Shown here one piece after another: positions 30,447 through 41,439 of a stretch of DNA of 64,000 bases. The notes beneath the pieces are model-generated. The model saw only the letters and a list, made by a program, of their open reading frames with translations, did not search any database and was not told the origin of the DNA. This DNA is from Symsagittifera roscoffensis. Its lineage: Eukaryota; Xenacoelomorpha; Acoela; Convolutidae. The DNA lies in NCBI RefSeq assembly GCF_963678635.1, contig NC_087068.1:38463649-38527648 (forward strand). Reading direction: 5' to 3'. Positions within the stretch are counted from its first letter, which is position 1. The number at the start of each line of letters is the position of its first letter. Both the position numbers and the translations under genes were made by a program.

Positions 30447-32569
30447 ATGGATAATTTCAACCTGGATGAATTGATGAACCTGGCAGAGGCATATGTAGGA
30501 TCGATGATAGATGCGATCTATCGTCGGCTCGTGGATCGAGACTTCGCTCTGGAGGACCCAGAGGTAGTCATGTTGCTGACCGCCCTGATCAACATCTTGG
30601 GGCATGACAACCGTGGGGACCGCCCCACGGAAGACCTGTTGATGGCAGCATATGGAGAGAGAGGAGTACTAGACCGCCCGAATATGAGAGTGATGAGGTG
30701 GAGAAACGGGGCTCTCTCAGGTAGTGACTTGGCGAATGAGCCTGGATTGGGAAGTTCTAGGACCTACCAACCAGGTGAAATGCCTATGCCCTCGAAGCCC
30801 AAACCTGGGCTGACGAGAATGCATCAGGAGATGAACAGCGACAGCGAGGCTGCTTCGTCTGGTTCACCACTGAGAGCAGCTGTGCCACCAAAGAGGGCGA
30901 AAGTAGGACAGAAGGTTCAGACGAACCAAACCATGCAAGATCTGGATGGGATGAAGGATGAACTGGAAAGGACAAAAAAGGAGCCGAACGAGATGACCAA
31001 AAGCATGCTCATGATGGAGGACGATCGGGACATGTGGAGAAGATTGTTCGAAGACTGCAACAAAAAGCAGGGTCAAGAAATTGAGCGCTTGAGGCAGGAC
31101 TACAAGGAGCGATGGGAACAGATGGCGTTGACAACGGCCGTGGAGAAAGTGATACCTGCAAGGAGTATTCCTCGTGGGCAGTCCCCGATGGAGCTCTTGA
31201 CGCCTCGAGAAATGAGTCAGACAACGGAAACACGGCTCCCGACAGCGACAGATCGAGTGACAATCCCGGACCCTAATGACACCTTGGGTGGCCCTCTCGT
31301 GGAACAAACGGTGAGGAAGCTGATAGAGACAGCTGGACGACTGGTCGCCAACAAGAATGCGCCAGGTTCCGGGGTGACTGCACCCTATGGAACGATCGAC
31401 GACACGGGCAGAGTACGACTCTCCCAGACCGTGATCAGACAGGGGATACGAGACGTGACGTCACTCATGGGGAGCTGGAAGGCCCCAGAGAGAAGAATAC
31501 AGAAGATGCCAGCGAAGAAAGTGTCTCGCATAATAGACGTGCAAAAGAACAATCAATTGAAATATAATTTCACGGGAGTTCTGGAGACAGATCCGAGAGC
31601 TTGCTTCAATCGAGCGACTTTGAGCCCGGCAGTAAACCTGCAGCAACCACCACTGGGGACATCACATCTGATACTGGGAGACAGCTTGGTCAGAGTATTA
31701 TCGAATTTGAGGACCTCTTGGGTCACCACGGTGATGGCTTTTGGAGGCGCGACGATAGCCCAGTTATATCGAATGGTGGAACTGATGAATCCAGGGAGGA
31801 TCCCCAATGTGATGATCCTGGTCGGACGAATGACATCTCCAGAGGTTCAGATGAGCAGGAAGCACTATGGGAATCAATGATGGTGTGTTTGTTTACTACC
31901 CTCTGGCAGAAATTCAATTGCGCGGTACTGACCGTTTGCACCGTGCCAATGAACACGGGGAGCTTGACAGCAGCAGGGAGAAGGCACAACGAAGGAGTCG
32001 TCAGGTGGAATAACATCTTGAGGAATCTCGCAAGTCGAAATGCCGGAAGAATGATCCTCATGGACATCGAGCATGAGTTGAGAGCTATGGATCAGGCCAG
32101 ACTGACCACGGACGGCATCCACTTCGATAGTATCGAAGGACAAGCTTGGTTGAATCGAGTCTTTCAGGAGCGATTGGATGAGTTAGAAGCAGAACTCTTT
32201 GACACAGGAGTGCTGAAGGAAGAAGGAACATCGAATGACGCGGTGATTACCACCTTTGTGCCTCCTAGCCTGGAAACACGCTTGGGGACGGTCCCGGCCG
32301 TCACGAACTACAGACAACAGAGCTCCAGCGAACCAGGTCAAAAGACAGACGTACAGGATCGATTGGGAGAAGCGCCGATGAGGAGGACCATCCATCCTAG
32401 GAGAAGAATAGGACCTGTCAACCCAATCGAAGAGACAACCAGCACCTCTAGATCGGACACGAGATCGGAGACGTCAAGTACCAGTCGAGAGGAGAGACCT
32501 CCGGGCAGAGGCTCGTTGATGTGGTCAAGACCCATACCGTCTCCCTGGCATGTATACAAGACGAACTAA
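30447..32569 (+). pseudogene. E3 ORF3: coiled-coil plus SGNH/GDSL hydrolase-like protein, one frameshift
   Basis: Frame 30447-31880 then, after a one-base shift near 31865, frame to the TAA at 32567-32569. Residues 1-160 are acidic; about 160-240 form a probable coiled coil (LDGMKDELERTKKEPNEM). The second half matches SGNH hydrolases: block I LILGDSLVRVL (GDS at about residue 411), block II-like AFGGATIAQL, a buried strand VMILVG, and block V TTDGIHFDSIEGQAWLN with the catalytic Asp-x-x-His. The usual GxND of block III reads GRMT, so the Asn is not evident. The tail is Arg/Ser/Pro-rich. Known: SGNH domains are esterases, and an SGNH domain occurs in ORF1 of CR1-like LINEs. Its presence 3' of a gypsy pol is unusual. 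Confidence 0.65.
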
Positions 32570-33569
32570 TGAAGCTGGATCTCCAGAGGGTAAGCTTCAT
32601 CGAAGATGCAAGGAGGATGCTGAATGGAGCGACGCTATCCATCAGCAGACTGTACTCGATAACCGGCGTAGACTGGTTGATAGCCGCTAGTATAAATTTC
32701 AGCTCCACGACGGCCATGAGATTTGCTGACCTAGAGGGACTGCCCTCTAACAACACAATGGGACCAGTGAATGCGAGACCATTGCAAAATGTGAGATTGA
32801 ATCATGATGAAGGGAATCGAGAAGAGAGACCTGGAAGATTTCTAGTGACAAGGGCGCCGATCGGACAACATGTGAAGATTTTCAGACAAGTGAGCTCACC
32901 CCCAGGTCATGTGAAGGAAAGAATATACCCAAAACTAGTGAATCAAGATGGTGATGTCCAAAGATACGATGGCTGGAAGCTTATGTGAAAGAAAACAATA
33001 GACAGGAGGCACCAACGAGAGAACAGTTGCGGAAATTGGATTGTATAAAAGATATAGATCTTTTTGAGACAATGTGCAAAATTCTAAACATTCCGATGGA
33101 AGTGAAGAAGATATGGGCAAGAAAACGATTGATGCCATGGTTCAGAGCTAACATGACTGCATGGTTGTACGAATATGCTAAAAAGCATATGTCGAAGCAC
33201 GGCAGAGTGTACAGTGAATATCAGCTGGACATTGGAGCAGGAGCTTTCAAGCGAGCTCTCGTGACTAATCGGAATGCAGTGACCATCGCTGTGAAGAGAA
33301 TATCCAGGACAAGTGAACGTAGTGGAAAGGAGAAAGCAGAGATGTTAAAGGAAGATTTGGAGAGAAATGTGACCTTGTGTCTCCACAACAGCTTCTGCAG
33401 GAACAGAGAATCTAACGTGGATCCCCTACCTTGTTGCAAACAGAGGGTAGAAGAGCAGAAGTGTTGGAGGACGGCTTCCAACAGCGTCAGGATAGCTAAC
33501 GACGTGTTGCAGGACACAGAAACTGAAAGTGCAGAGTCATTGTCACAGGAGGAAGAGATGGAACATTGA
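32569..33569 (+). pseudogene. E3 ORF4, unknown function, one frameshift
   Basis: The ATG (32569-32571) overlaps the TAA of ORF3 by one base (TAATG). Frame to 32988, then a one-base shift near 32985 to the frame ending at 33569, giving about 330 residues. Visible: RRMLNGATLSISRLYSITG, RPGRFLVTRAPIGQHVKIF, KIWARKRLMPWFRANMTAWL, then a Cys-rich segment (LCLHNSFCRNRES, LPCCKQRVEEQKC) and an acidic C-terminus. No signal peptide, membrane segment or known domain is recognised. The 3' third is repeated in E1 (13206-13480). Confidence 0.6.
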
Positions 33570-34176
33570 CGAATGGCCGAAAAACGAGATGCAAAAAGAA
33601 ACGAAATTAGAAGAATTTAGAAGTTTTAGAACTTCTAAATGACAAAAAAAGAAGAAAACAAAGGAGTGATGAAGAAAAAGTTAAATGTGAATTGTTTTAT
33701 GTGTGTAATTGTTTTATGTGTGTAAAAAAACTCAAGTGAGAAACCAAGCAACCAAGTTGTAATTGAAAACTGAAACATTTAGTTGAGTTTTGAAGTTGTT
33801 GCATTTATAAATTTGCATTTTGATTTTAATTAAGTGGCTTTAGAGACACTTACTTACTATTTATTTAGAAAGGCTGAGTGAAGGAGTATATTTAAATTTT
33901 CCAGCCTGCATGACTGTTTTTAATCAGCTAGGAGAACTGATCACTTTGTGGTGACATGCAAGGCTTGGGTAATCTCTCGAAGAGGGAGATTGTTTCATTG
34001 TTCTTTCTAACCACAGAGTTTCTTAGTTTTAATATTCAGGACAATAACAAGTAAGATTTCCGAAGGGAAGAAGCATAGTAGGATAATTTTAGCTTGTTGG
34101 TTGGCAGGACCGTCCTGCAAACCAACACCTTTTAAATCTAGGAGAAAAAGTTTTTAATCAGGACATTTCTGATTTC
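33570..34176 (+). other. E3 3' non-coding region
   Basis: No gene. Nearly identical to 13481-14089. Contains two adjacent TTGTTTTATGTGTGTAA units and purine-rich tracts that could be a polypurine tract. Confidence 0.5.
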
Positions 34177-35391
34177 TAAAATAGAACCATGAGGTACCTC
34201 ACTGAGAACATCGATTTTAACACACTGTCATTTGTAATGGTGTTGAGAGAGGCGAAAATTTCATTGAACACAACCGTATCCATTTCAATAGAGTCTGAGG
34301 ATTGTTTTCTGAGGCGGCTAACAGTACCCTGAGTGAACTTGGTCCAATTTTCTGCCAATCGTCGTTCTGCAGTTTGCTGAGCAAGTGAACAGTGTGAGAG
34401 GAATAAAAATATGGAAGATTTTGTCGTTTTCTTAAATCAAACGTACAGTTCAGTTCGTACAGTTGTCATGTATTACTTGATAAAAGAATTTGAGCCACTG
34501 CTCAACGTAGTTAGTGTCAGTTTCAACAGTAATAAATGAAAAGAGAAGATGAAAACAGAGCCAAAACTTTGGCAAAACCAGAAGTCTGGAGACGTCTACA
34601 AGGAGGATTGTTTTTGCTGTGGTTAATTTCATTGCTAAAGACATTGAAATCGGACAAAACACCGAGATGATCGGCAAAATCAACGGAGTGATAAACGAGG
34701 GTAAAGTTGACTATATTTGTGAAAATAAGATCTAGGATGTTACCACGAACATGTGTTGACGAGGAAACAACTTGTTGCAAATCAAGATCCATGAAATGAT
34801 CGATAATACTTGAGGAGTCTTGGCCTTGAGCTATGTTAAACACCAAACCAAATCAGGCAGGTTGAAGTCACCACAAATAATCATCTTCGTACCACGGTAA
34901 ATCCGAAGAATATCCGAAACAGCACCGATAAAATTTTGGGAGGTAATTCTTTAGTGACTGCCGATCGGCGGGTTGTAAACACATAAAATGATAGTTTGAA
35001 AATTGACGAGAAACACACATGAAACAAAGTCGACACCCGCGGGGACAGTGATGTAAGCACATGTGTTTTTACAGAGGATAAGTGTGCCTCCATGTTCACC
35101 AGTACTTCTGCTAGAAAAAGCAGCAATTTTGTAACTGCTTTCAAGAAAGATATTAGCAGCAGGAGCTGCGTCGAACCTCGTTTTGTGACATTCGACCAGA
35201 ATGGATCAAAATGCAGATTCAGCATATTCGAGTTTTTAGCAGTGAACCTTCCGAATTGGCGAGTTTGAAGGAATAAGAGCGTTATTAGAACGATTGGCAA
35301 AACGGTGAGGGCTAGAATATTCTGGTATTTTGAAATTTTAAAAATTCGAATTATGACGTCATATTTCTGAGAAACGCAGAAACGGCCATTT
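34177..35391 (-). pseudogene. LINE L6 endonuclease fragment embedded in E3
   Basis: Same fragment as 14090-15302, with only scattered base differences: minus-strand APE blocks EHGGTLILCKN and GDFNLPD in shifted frames, RGNILDLIFTN and DFADHLGVLSDFN at 34846-34523, and the ENWTKFTQGTVSRLRKQ frame at 34358-34176. Ends abruptly at 34177 without the RT or a tail. Its presence in two elements shows it has been mobilised as part of the gypsy subfamily or copied with it. Confidence 0.8.
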
Positions 35392-36096
35392 TGGAAAAAA
35401 GGTTGAAGAAAAACACAACAACGATAGTTGCGCTGACGATAACAACGGAAATTGTGATTGAGAAACAACAACAGATTGCAGGAATAGCAGAGACCGTTCC
35501 GAGTTGCAACTATTGTGTCGCTACAATAGTTGCAAGGCCGTTGCGAACAACGGTGAAGAGTGGAAAACCAGCCTTCCGGAAGGAGAATAAGAGCCTTATT
35601 TCCCCGGATTCAGGAATCCGGAGGGGTCTCGGGACTGAAACTCTTATTGACTTATATAAACTTTTAGCTTCCCTGTCATGTCCTGATTTGAATTTAATTA
35701 ACATCTGAATTCATTCTACTAAGTTGAGAAGCTAGGAGTTGGGGGAAAGGGTTGATCCATCTTCGATAGAGATGATGATTTTCATCTACTGAACAAAAAC
35801 AATAATAATTCAATAAATAGTAGTAGCCCTGTTTTTAGGAGTGACCTCGTGGTCTGGGGATACTGAGACCCAGCCATGAGCTCACTATTTCTGCATGTAA
35901 TTGAGTTAATTTGAGTGTTTTGACCAAAGCCGAAAGCAGTAACGTTTTTTGTCGACCCGATGTTAGAAAGACCACCGAAAGTACTGGCTTGGTAGAGACG
36001 GTGAAAAGCATGTAGAGCTCTGTTTAGACGTTGGCCAGTCGTCTTAGAACCTAGCTTTATTTTCCATCGATATGTATCTTCCGGGCGAATTTTACA
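35392..36096 (+). repeat. 3' LTR of E3
   Basis: Copy of 15303-16008 with a few differences (TTTTACA instead of TGTTACA at the end). Carries the stem-loop (about 35505-35536), TATATAAA and AATAAA. The sequence after 36096 is unrelated to the leader, marking the right end of E3. The left-end target duplication cannot be tested because the array is shared. Confidence 0.85.
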
Positions 36097-36965
36097 TTTC
36101 TATGACGCAAACTATGTCAGGATTTAACAAATTAACTCGCTTGATAAATGATAAACGTTTAGTGAGAGATACAAGGCTTCTGAATTTTGAAAATAGAGTT
36201 TGCATGTGTGTAGTCAATCGGTGTCAATCTTGACTTCGGTTTCAGTACTGATCTTTGTAGCAGTACTGAAGATGTGCGCGAAAGAAGGGGTGTTGAAAGG
36301 TTTTTTGGCTTGGAACTTCGGATTACAAGTGGAAAGCTTCGCTGGGTAAGGTGACCAGATGGATTGTGAAGGACTTCAGATTACAAATACCCAGGAATCA
36401 AGGCAGAACACCACAAGGGAAAAGGCCATTAGAGGGTGACCTCAACAGCGTGACTACCACAGGAGACCACCAGTGTGCGTTGTGAGGGTCATTCGGGTAT
36501 CGTTGACATCTCATTTATTCTATAGGCGACAAGTAAAAAAGTGACTAGTCGCACCATTCATATTTGTGTCTTGATCAATGTGCCATTCGGTCATATTTGG
36601 AAGTTTGACCTTGAGCAACGTTTATTTTTGATTTTGGGGTAAATATAATTTTTCTAAATTTCGAATTGAGCCTGTCATGCTCAAGTTTCTCGCGATAACT
36701 GAAAGTATGAGAAATTAAGACTAAATTAAGACCAGAAGAAACGAAATGCAATTGCGTGAAAATAGTCCAAAAAATAGAGGCGTGAAATTGCTATTCGCAG
36801 TTTTGCCACATAAATCGAACAAGAGTAGAGCTGTCTTATTCTTGGCAAAGGATCGAGATTGACCGAGAACAAATAGAAAAGGAGATCGAGTGGACCAGAG
36901 TGAACCTTCAACGGAAAGGTGGACAGCTGAATCTGCCCAATGGTCCAAATAGAAAAATTGTGCCT
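36097..36965. other. Spacer between E3 and E4, no recognisable gene
   Basis: Short frames only. It contains two GGA(A)CTTC(G/A)GATTACAA units at about 36315 and 36370. No known element is recognised. Confidence 0.5.
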
Positions 36966-37475
36966 TGAGTTAAAACTTGTTCATTTCAAACTTCTTGAGC
37001 TAAACATGACTACCGGATTAATTCTAGAGTTACTTTATGATTTAGTTAGTCAATTTAGAGGTCGTGTCGGTATGTAAGTACCCAATTTGAATTTTTTTAG
37101 TGTGTTTTACATTGTTATGTTGAGTTAGGGAGAGTTTTAGGTTGATCCATGTGAAGTGGATCAAAGGTCCACTGTCTAATAAAAAGAAACTGTATGCATA
37201 AAGGTTCCGACCCAGTTTTTAATGGCGTTTGCGTGATTCAGGTATTTTCAGACCTAATCATGGGGGCGTCCTTTTTTTCTAGAGTGGAAGGAGGGAAGGG
37301 TATTTTGGTAGTAACCTTTAAGCTGTAATACGGTTTGTAGTCTCATGTCGCAAGAAAACCGAATTGGCTCCGAAAATTTGAGGTAGAAAAACACAAGAGA
37401 TAGTTTCCCTGAATCTTGAACCAATGGTTATGGAGCCTAATTTTCTTAACTTTTTATGTGACTTAAGTAGGCGAC
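36966..37475 (+). repeat. 5' LTR of E4 (second gypsy family)
   Basis: Collinear with 10499-10942 (blocks TCTAGAGTGGA, GTAGTAACCTTTAAGCTGTA, CGAATTGGCTCCG, ATGTGACTTAAG, ending CGACTGTTACA). It lies just upstream of the E4 leader and gag, as a 5' LTR should. No TATA box as clear as in the E1-E3 LTR. Confidence 0.65.
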
Positions 37476-38849
37476 TGTTACACAAACGTTTTTATTTGAA
37501 CAGAGCTTAGAAATAGGTTCGACGGGGTTTCTCTTGAAAGGATTTGCACCCAACGCGCTTAAGGGGTTTTTAATTAAGTGGGTGAAGTTAGACTATGGAG
37601 GGAGGTAGACAAAGGGGGTTGTTTACGATAAAGGTTGTGATTGGAAATGGTTAAAAAGGGGACCTTATCACTGCTACATAATAATCGACATCGTCGATTT
37701 GCGTACCTTATAAACTTACGGGAATCAGTTTTGACCGGAATCAAGATCGAAAACAAAAGCAAAATGGCAAAGCGAACTCGAGATATAAAGGGGTAGACTT
37801 GCCGGATCGGGTGGGGTGGGAGACCGGAGATAAATTATTTTTTTTATAGACCACAAAGGTAACCATCCCAATATCCACCAAACCAGTGGAAATAACGCGT
37901 GGCAACAAGGTACTAGACAACTGCTCAACAACGGAGGTCCTGGGAAGTTCAAAAAACTGCCCAAGACTAGAAGTCGTGGGGAGCTCAAACAACTACCCAA
38001 CACTAGAAGTTCTGGGAAATTCAATTAACTGCCCAACACTTGAGGTCTTGGGACGTTCAAACTACATCCCAGGACTAGAAGTCCTGGGGAGCTCAAACAA
38101 CTACCAACACTAGAAGTCCTGGGAAGTTCAAACAGCTGTCCAACACTAGACTAGGGATCTTGAGTCTTGGGAAGTTGAAACATTTTCCCAACAATTGAGG
38201 TTATAAGTCTTGGGAATTTCAAGCAACTGCCCAACACTAGGGGTCTTGGGTCTTGGGAAGTTCAAACAACTGCCAAACGGTTGTGGTCCCGGGAAGTTCA
38301 TACAGCTGTCCAATACTAGACTAGGAATCTCGAGTCTTGGGAAGTTGAAATACTTTCTCAACACTGGAGGTTATGAGTCTTGGGAATTTAAAACAACTGC
38401 CCAAAACTAGGGGCCTTGAGTCTTGGGAAGTTCAAAAACTCCCCAAAGCTAAGTTTGCTTACGCCTTGGGAAGTTCCAAAGACTGCCTACTTCTGAAGTT
38501 TTGAGTGTTTGGAAGTTCAGACAACTGCCCCACAGTAGAGTCTTTGAATCATAAGCAGTGCAATTAGCTACTAAGACTATTAGATTTTGAATTCAGACTG
38601 TTGAAATGAAGATTCAATTTTGATTGTTTAGAAGGGCTAGGCACCTGACAAACCTTTTTATTATTCTTTTAGCTTATATCTGTTTATATATACATGTGTA
38701 CAAAAACAGAATTGTAAAAAAAAATAGGAGTTGGGATTACATATAGGGGTTATATGAGGAGAATATGACGAAAGCAAGGATGTCATTGCCAGAGAAAGGC
38801 AAGTGTGCACCAAGACAAAGTCGCCTAATAGGGCAACTAAAAATGACAC
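37476..38849 (+). other. E4 leader region
   Basis: Non-coding apart from chance frames. It corresponds in position to the E3 leader; the segment near 37530 (TTGCACCCAACGCG) weakly resembles E3 near 22065 (TTGACACCCAATACG). Most of it is the minisatellite at 37905-38545. Confidence 0.6.
37905..38545 (+). repeat. 36-bp minisatellite in E4 leader
   Basis: About 16 degenerate tandem copies of a unit of the form CTTGGGAAGTTCAAACAACT plus GCCCAACACTAGAAGT. In one frame (37886-38113) it encodes repeated LEVLGSSNN-like peptides, but the frame is not kept across the array, so it is not a protein repeat. Confidence 0.85.
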
Positions 38850-40307
38850 CAGTAGTAAAGATACGAAGGTTAAAGAATAAAAACATTTAAGTGAGCACGG
38901 TGATTACACGATGGAAAAAAGAACAACCCGAGGCGAAAGAAGCAGCTGGAAAAAAAACTTGAGAAACGAGAAGAAGCCTCGGTTACAGAGATCGATCTAG
39001 AGACACCTGAACAGAGCTTGAACGAGGAACACCAATGCCGAATACTGTGGAACCGCAAACAACAATAATAGAGTTCTCAACACTAGGAGATGGTAATGTG
39101 ATTTCACGTTATACTCCAGAGACGATAAAACATGATTCCAAAACAAAGAGAAACTCCTTCACAGACAGATTTGGAGCCATGGTTGGGATTACATCAAAAG
39201 ATTAGGAAAAAACCACGACTGGGACTGGAAAAAGCAAAACCTTTGGGACAGTTTCTCTGACCTAGTGATTCCGGCAACGAGAAGACTTCTCAAGCGACAA
39301 AGTTCCGAAGAACACCACTATTCATATGAGCATAGCACCTTATGCCACGACAGGGCTAACACTTGGGAAATGATGAACAGGACACTTAAAGCATTTGCCA
39401 CAAAGAGCTCAGAACCAAGCAAAAGAGGAGGCAATAATTCCAGATAAAACTTCAAGAACCAAAAGAATTCAAGGATGACTCGGACAGCCGCTTTGACATG
39501 GGTTGAAGTAATGAAAGTGCATCTAGTGCTGGAAAATCCGAAAAACGAACGACAAGCCAGCAGAGCTATCCTCAGCAATCTGGAGGGCACGGTGCTTAAA
39601 AGCGTAGTGGCCAAATATCCTTGAATTCTGCTTAATCGTTTTGGCTCTGGAATGCTACGACATCAAGCCTTCATGAGATAAGTGAAAAGGAGACAAAGGG
39701 ATGATTAATCAATTGACCAATTTTTGGATGATCTTGAGACCTTGAGGAGAAGGAGTGACAGTGAAGAGAATACACCAATAGGAAGAAACTTAGCATAGCA
39801 TCAAACTTCAACGACGGGGTGAAAAGTGACAAATTGAGAACGATGTTGGAAACCTACTACACGCTACAGAAAGTTAATGCAACCCCCGCAGAAGAGATAA
39901 GGGAAAATTCTAGAAAATATCTTCTTTTTCATCTGATCGGAATCATTATGGGGGAGGAAACCACAGAGTGCAACGTGGTTTAAGCCCAGGGAGGATATGG
40001 ACAGCGAAAATTGTGTTCAAATTGCGGATCAGCTGATCATCACTTTGCGGATTGCACCTCTTTGAAACCTGGAACGAAAAACCTAGTGTACGCACCGCCT
40101 GAAAATGACACGAACCTGATGAACGAACATGAATTTCAGAGTGACTCGGTTTTCCAAGTTGGCGCCAAATGCTTCTTCTGTAGCCAAGAAGGTCACTTCC
40201 GGATGGAATGTCCTCTGTTCTGGGAGGCCATGAGGATTCCGAATCATCCGAAACACAAGTTGGCGCTGGCAAAAGTGCAGAACACGAGGAACAAACAGGC
40301 AGAATGA
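38850..40307 (+). pseudogene. E4 gag
   Basis: Many frames. The capsid-like part (39630-39930) aligns with E3 (LNRFGSG, FLDDLET). The final frame 40011-40307 contains two knuckles, CSNCGSADHHFADC and CFFCSQEGHFRMEC, with the same spacing style as E3, and ends at 40307. N-terminal part (38880-39600) is Lys/Glu-rich with stops. Confidence 0.75.
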
Positions 40308-41062
40308 GATTTCCAGATTAAAGATGTGAGTAAAGACAAACTACCGACAAAGTCCATGAAAACCGTCACCGAATAGACTTAGTACAGAAACACGGATCCA
40401 AAAAAGACGCTTGAAGTAAATTATGAAAAGGCTGCAGCTGATGCTATCAACAAAGTGAAGCGGTATTAAGCGACCAAAGAGATAGAACAGAGTTTGAGAC
40501 AAGAGATAGGGGATGGAAAAGGGCCTGATTATGGGATGGAAAAGGGCCTGATGTGAGCAACCATCTCAAGATCAGGAGCAATTGCAACACTCTGAAGATG
40601 GAAAACGGAAACCCCTTCAGGATCCCGAAAATAGGGCAATCGTAATCACCGTTGCTGGCCACGAAGTGATGAGGAATCTAGATGAACCAGGTGACCAAAC
40701 GCTAATGTACCTAGACGTATATGTTGACTCTTTAGGCTCTATTAAACACCAAACTCCATTGAAAGCCCTTAAAGCGTGACTGAAAAGAGGTGACGGGAGA
40801 TCGATTAGGGCTGATGGCAGATATACCGAAGCTCACGGACCAAATGAGGTCATGCTGAACATAGATTGAATCAACATACACACGACAAAAATGATTACCT
40901 GTGATGATGATTTGGCGGGCCAGATTTTCGTTGGCCGAGAAGAACTGATTGTCAGATTATTTAAACATTGTGCCATGCTTCAGCAGGACACCATGTACCA
41001 CGGCATAGAAGCAGACGTGCCAGCCCTCGTATTGACATAAATCGGATTAAAAATCCTTAAAA
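40308..41062 (+). other. E4 gag-protease spacer
   Basis: No intact frame. It corresponds to the region deleted from E3 between gag and RT. No domain is recognised. Confidence 0.45.
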
Positions 41063-41215
41063 GATCTTTTAGATACGGGAGCTGTCTTGAGTGTGATACC
41101 GAACGAATTTTGGACGCGGATGGTATTCGATAAATATGACCTAATGGACTCCAGAATACACTTGTCTGCAGCGAACAAGAGTGCACTAAGGGTACTTGGC
41201 AGGACATTGATCTTA
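41063..41215 (+). pseudogene. E4 aspartic protease core
   Basis: The plus strand reads DLLDTGAVLSVIPNEFW, a retropepsin active-site loop (DTGA followed by a hydrophobic V-I-P), then IHLSAANKSALRVLGRTLI, the flap-to-C-terminal part with the conserved LG. Flanks are broken by stops. This shows that the family once encoded a protease, which E3 has lost. Confidence 0.75.
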
Positions 41216-41439
41216 GCACTGCAATCTAGATGATTCAGATCAGTTCGTTTTGGGCAGAGATTTTTTCAGAAGCTTTGATGTAACAATCAATCCTAACAAA
41301 GCCATGATCAGAATTCGCAAGCTGGAGAAGAAGTATGTAAAAAACCTGTGATTTTTATATTGACACAGGAGCGTAAAGCTCCAGTCTTCTTCAGTAGGAG
41401 AAGGAGGCTTTAAGCTAATGAAGCCGCAGTTGTAAGCTT

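Larger units (their letters stand above)
18958..36096 (+). mobile_element. E3: long Ty3/gypsy element with accessory ORFs
   Basis: LTR 18958-19663, leader 19664-22651, gag 22652-24487, RT 24484-25832, RNase H 25833-26963, linker to 27653, integrase 27620-29373, macro-like ORF 29400-30053, SGNH-like ORF 30447-32569, ORF4 32569-33569, 3' non-coding with embedded LINE fragment 33570-35391, LTR 35392-36096. Pol order RT-RH-IN assigns it to Ty3/gypsy (Metaviridae). Protease is missing and several frames are broken, so it is a defective copy, though the LTRs are highly similar and insertion is recent. Confidence 0.9.

Noticed and set aside
29400-33569. Env-like glycoprotein in E3
   Set aside because: None of the ORFs after pol has a signal peptide, furin-like site or transmembrane segment; domain patterns point elsewhere.
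37886-38113. Protein with 12-residue repeats (LEVLGSSNN)
   Set aside because: The 36-bp minisatellite keeps frame by its length only; stops appear along the array.
37905-38545. CRISPR-like repeat array
   Set aside because: Units are contiguous and degenerate without unique spacers, and the DNA is animal.
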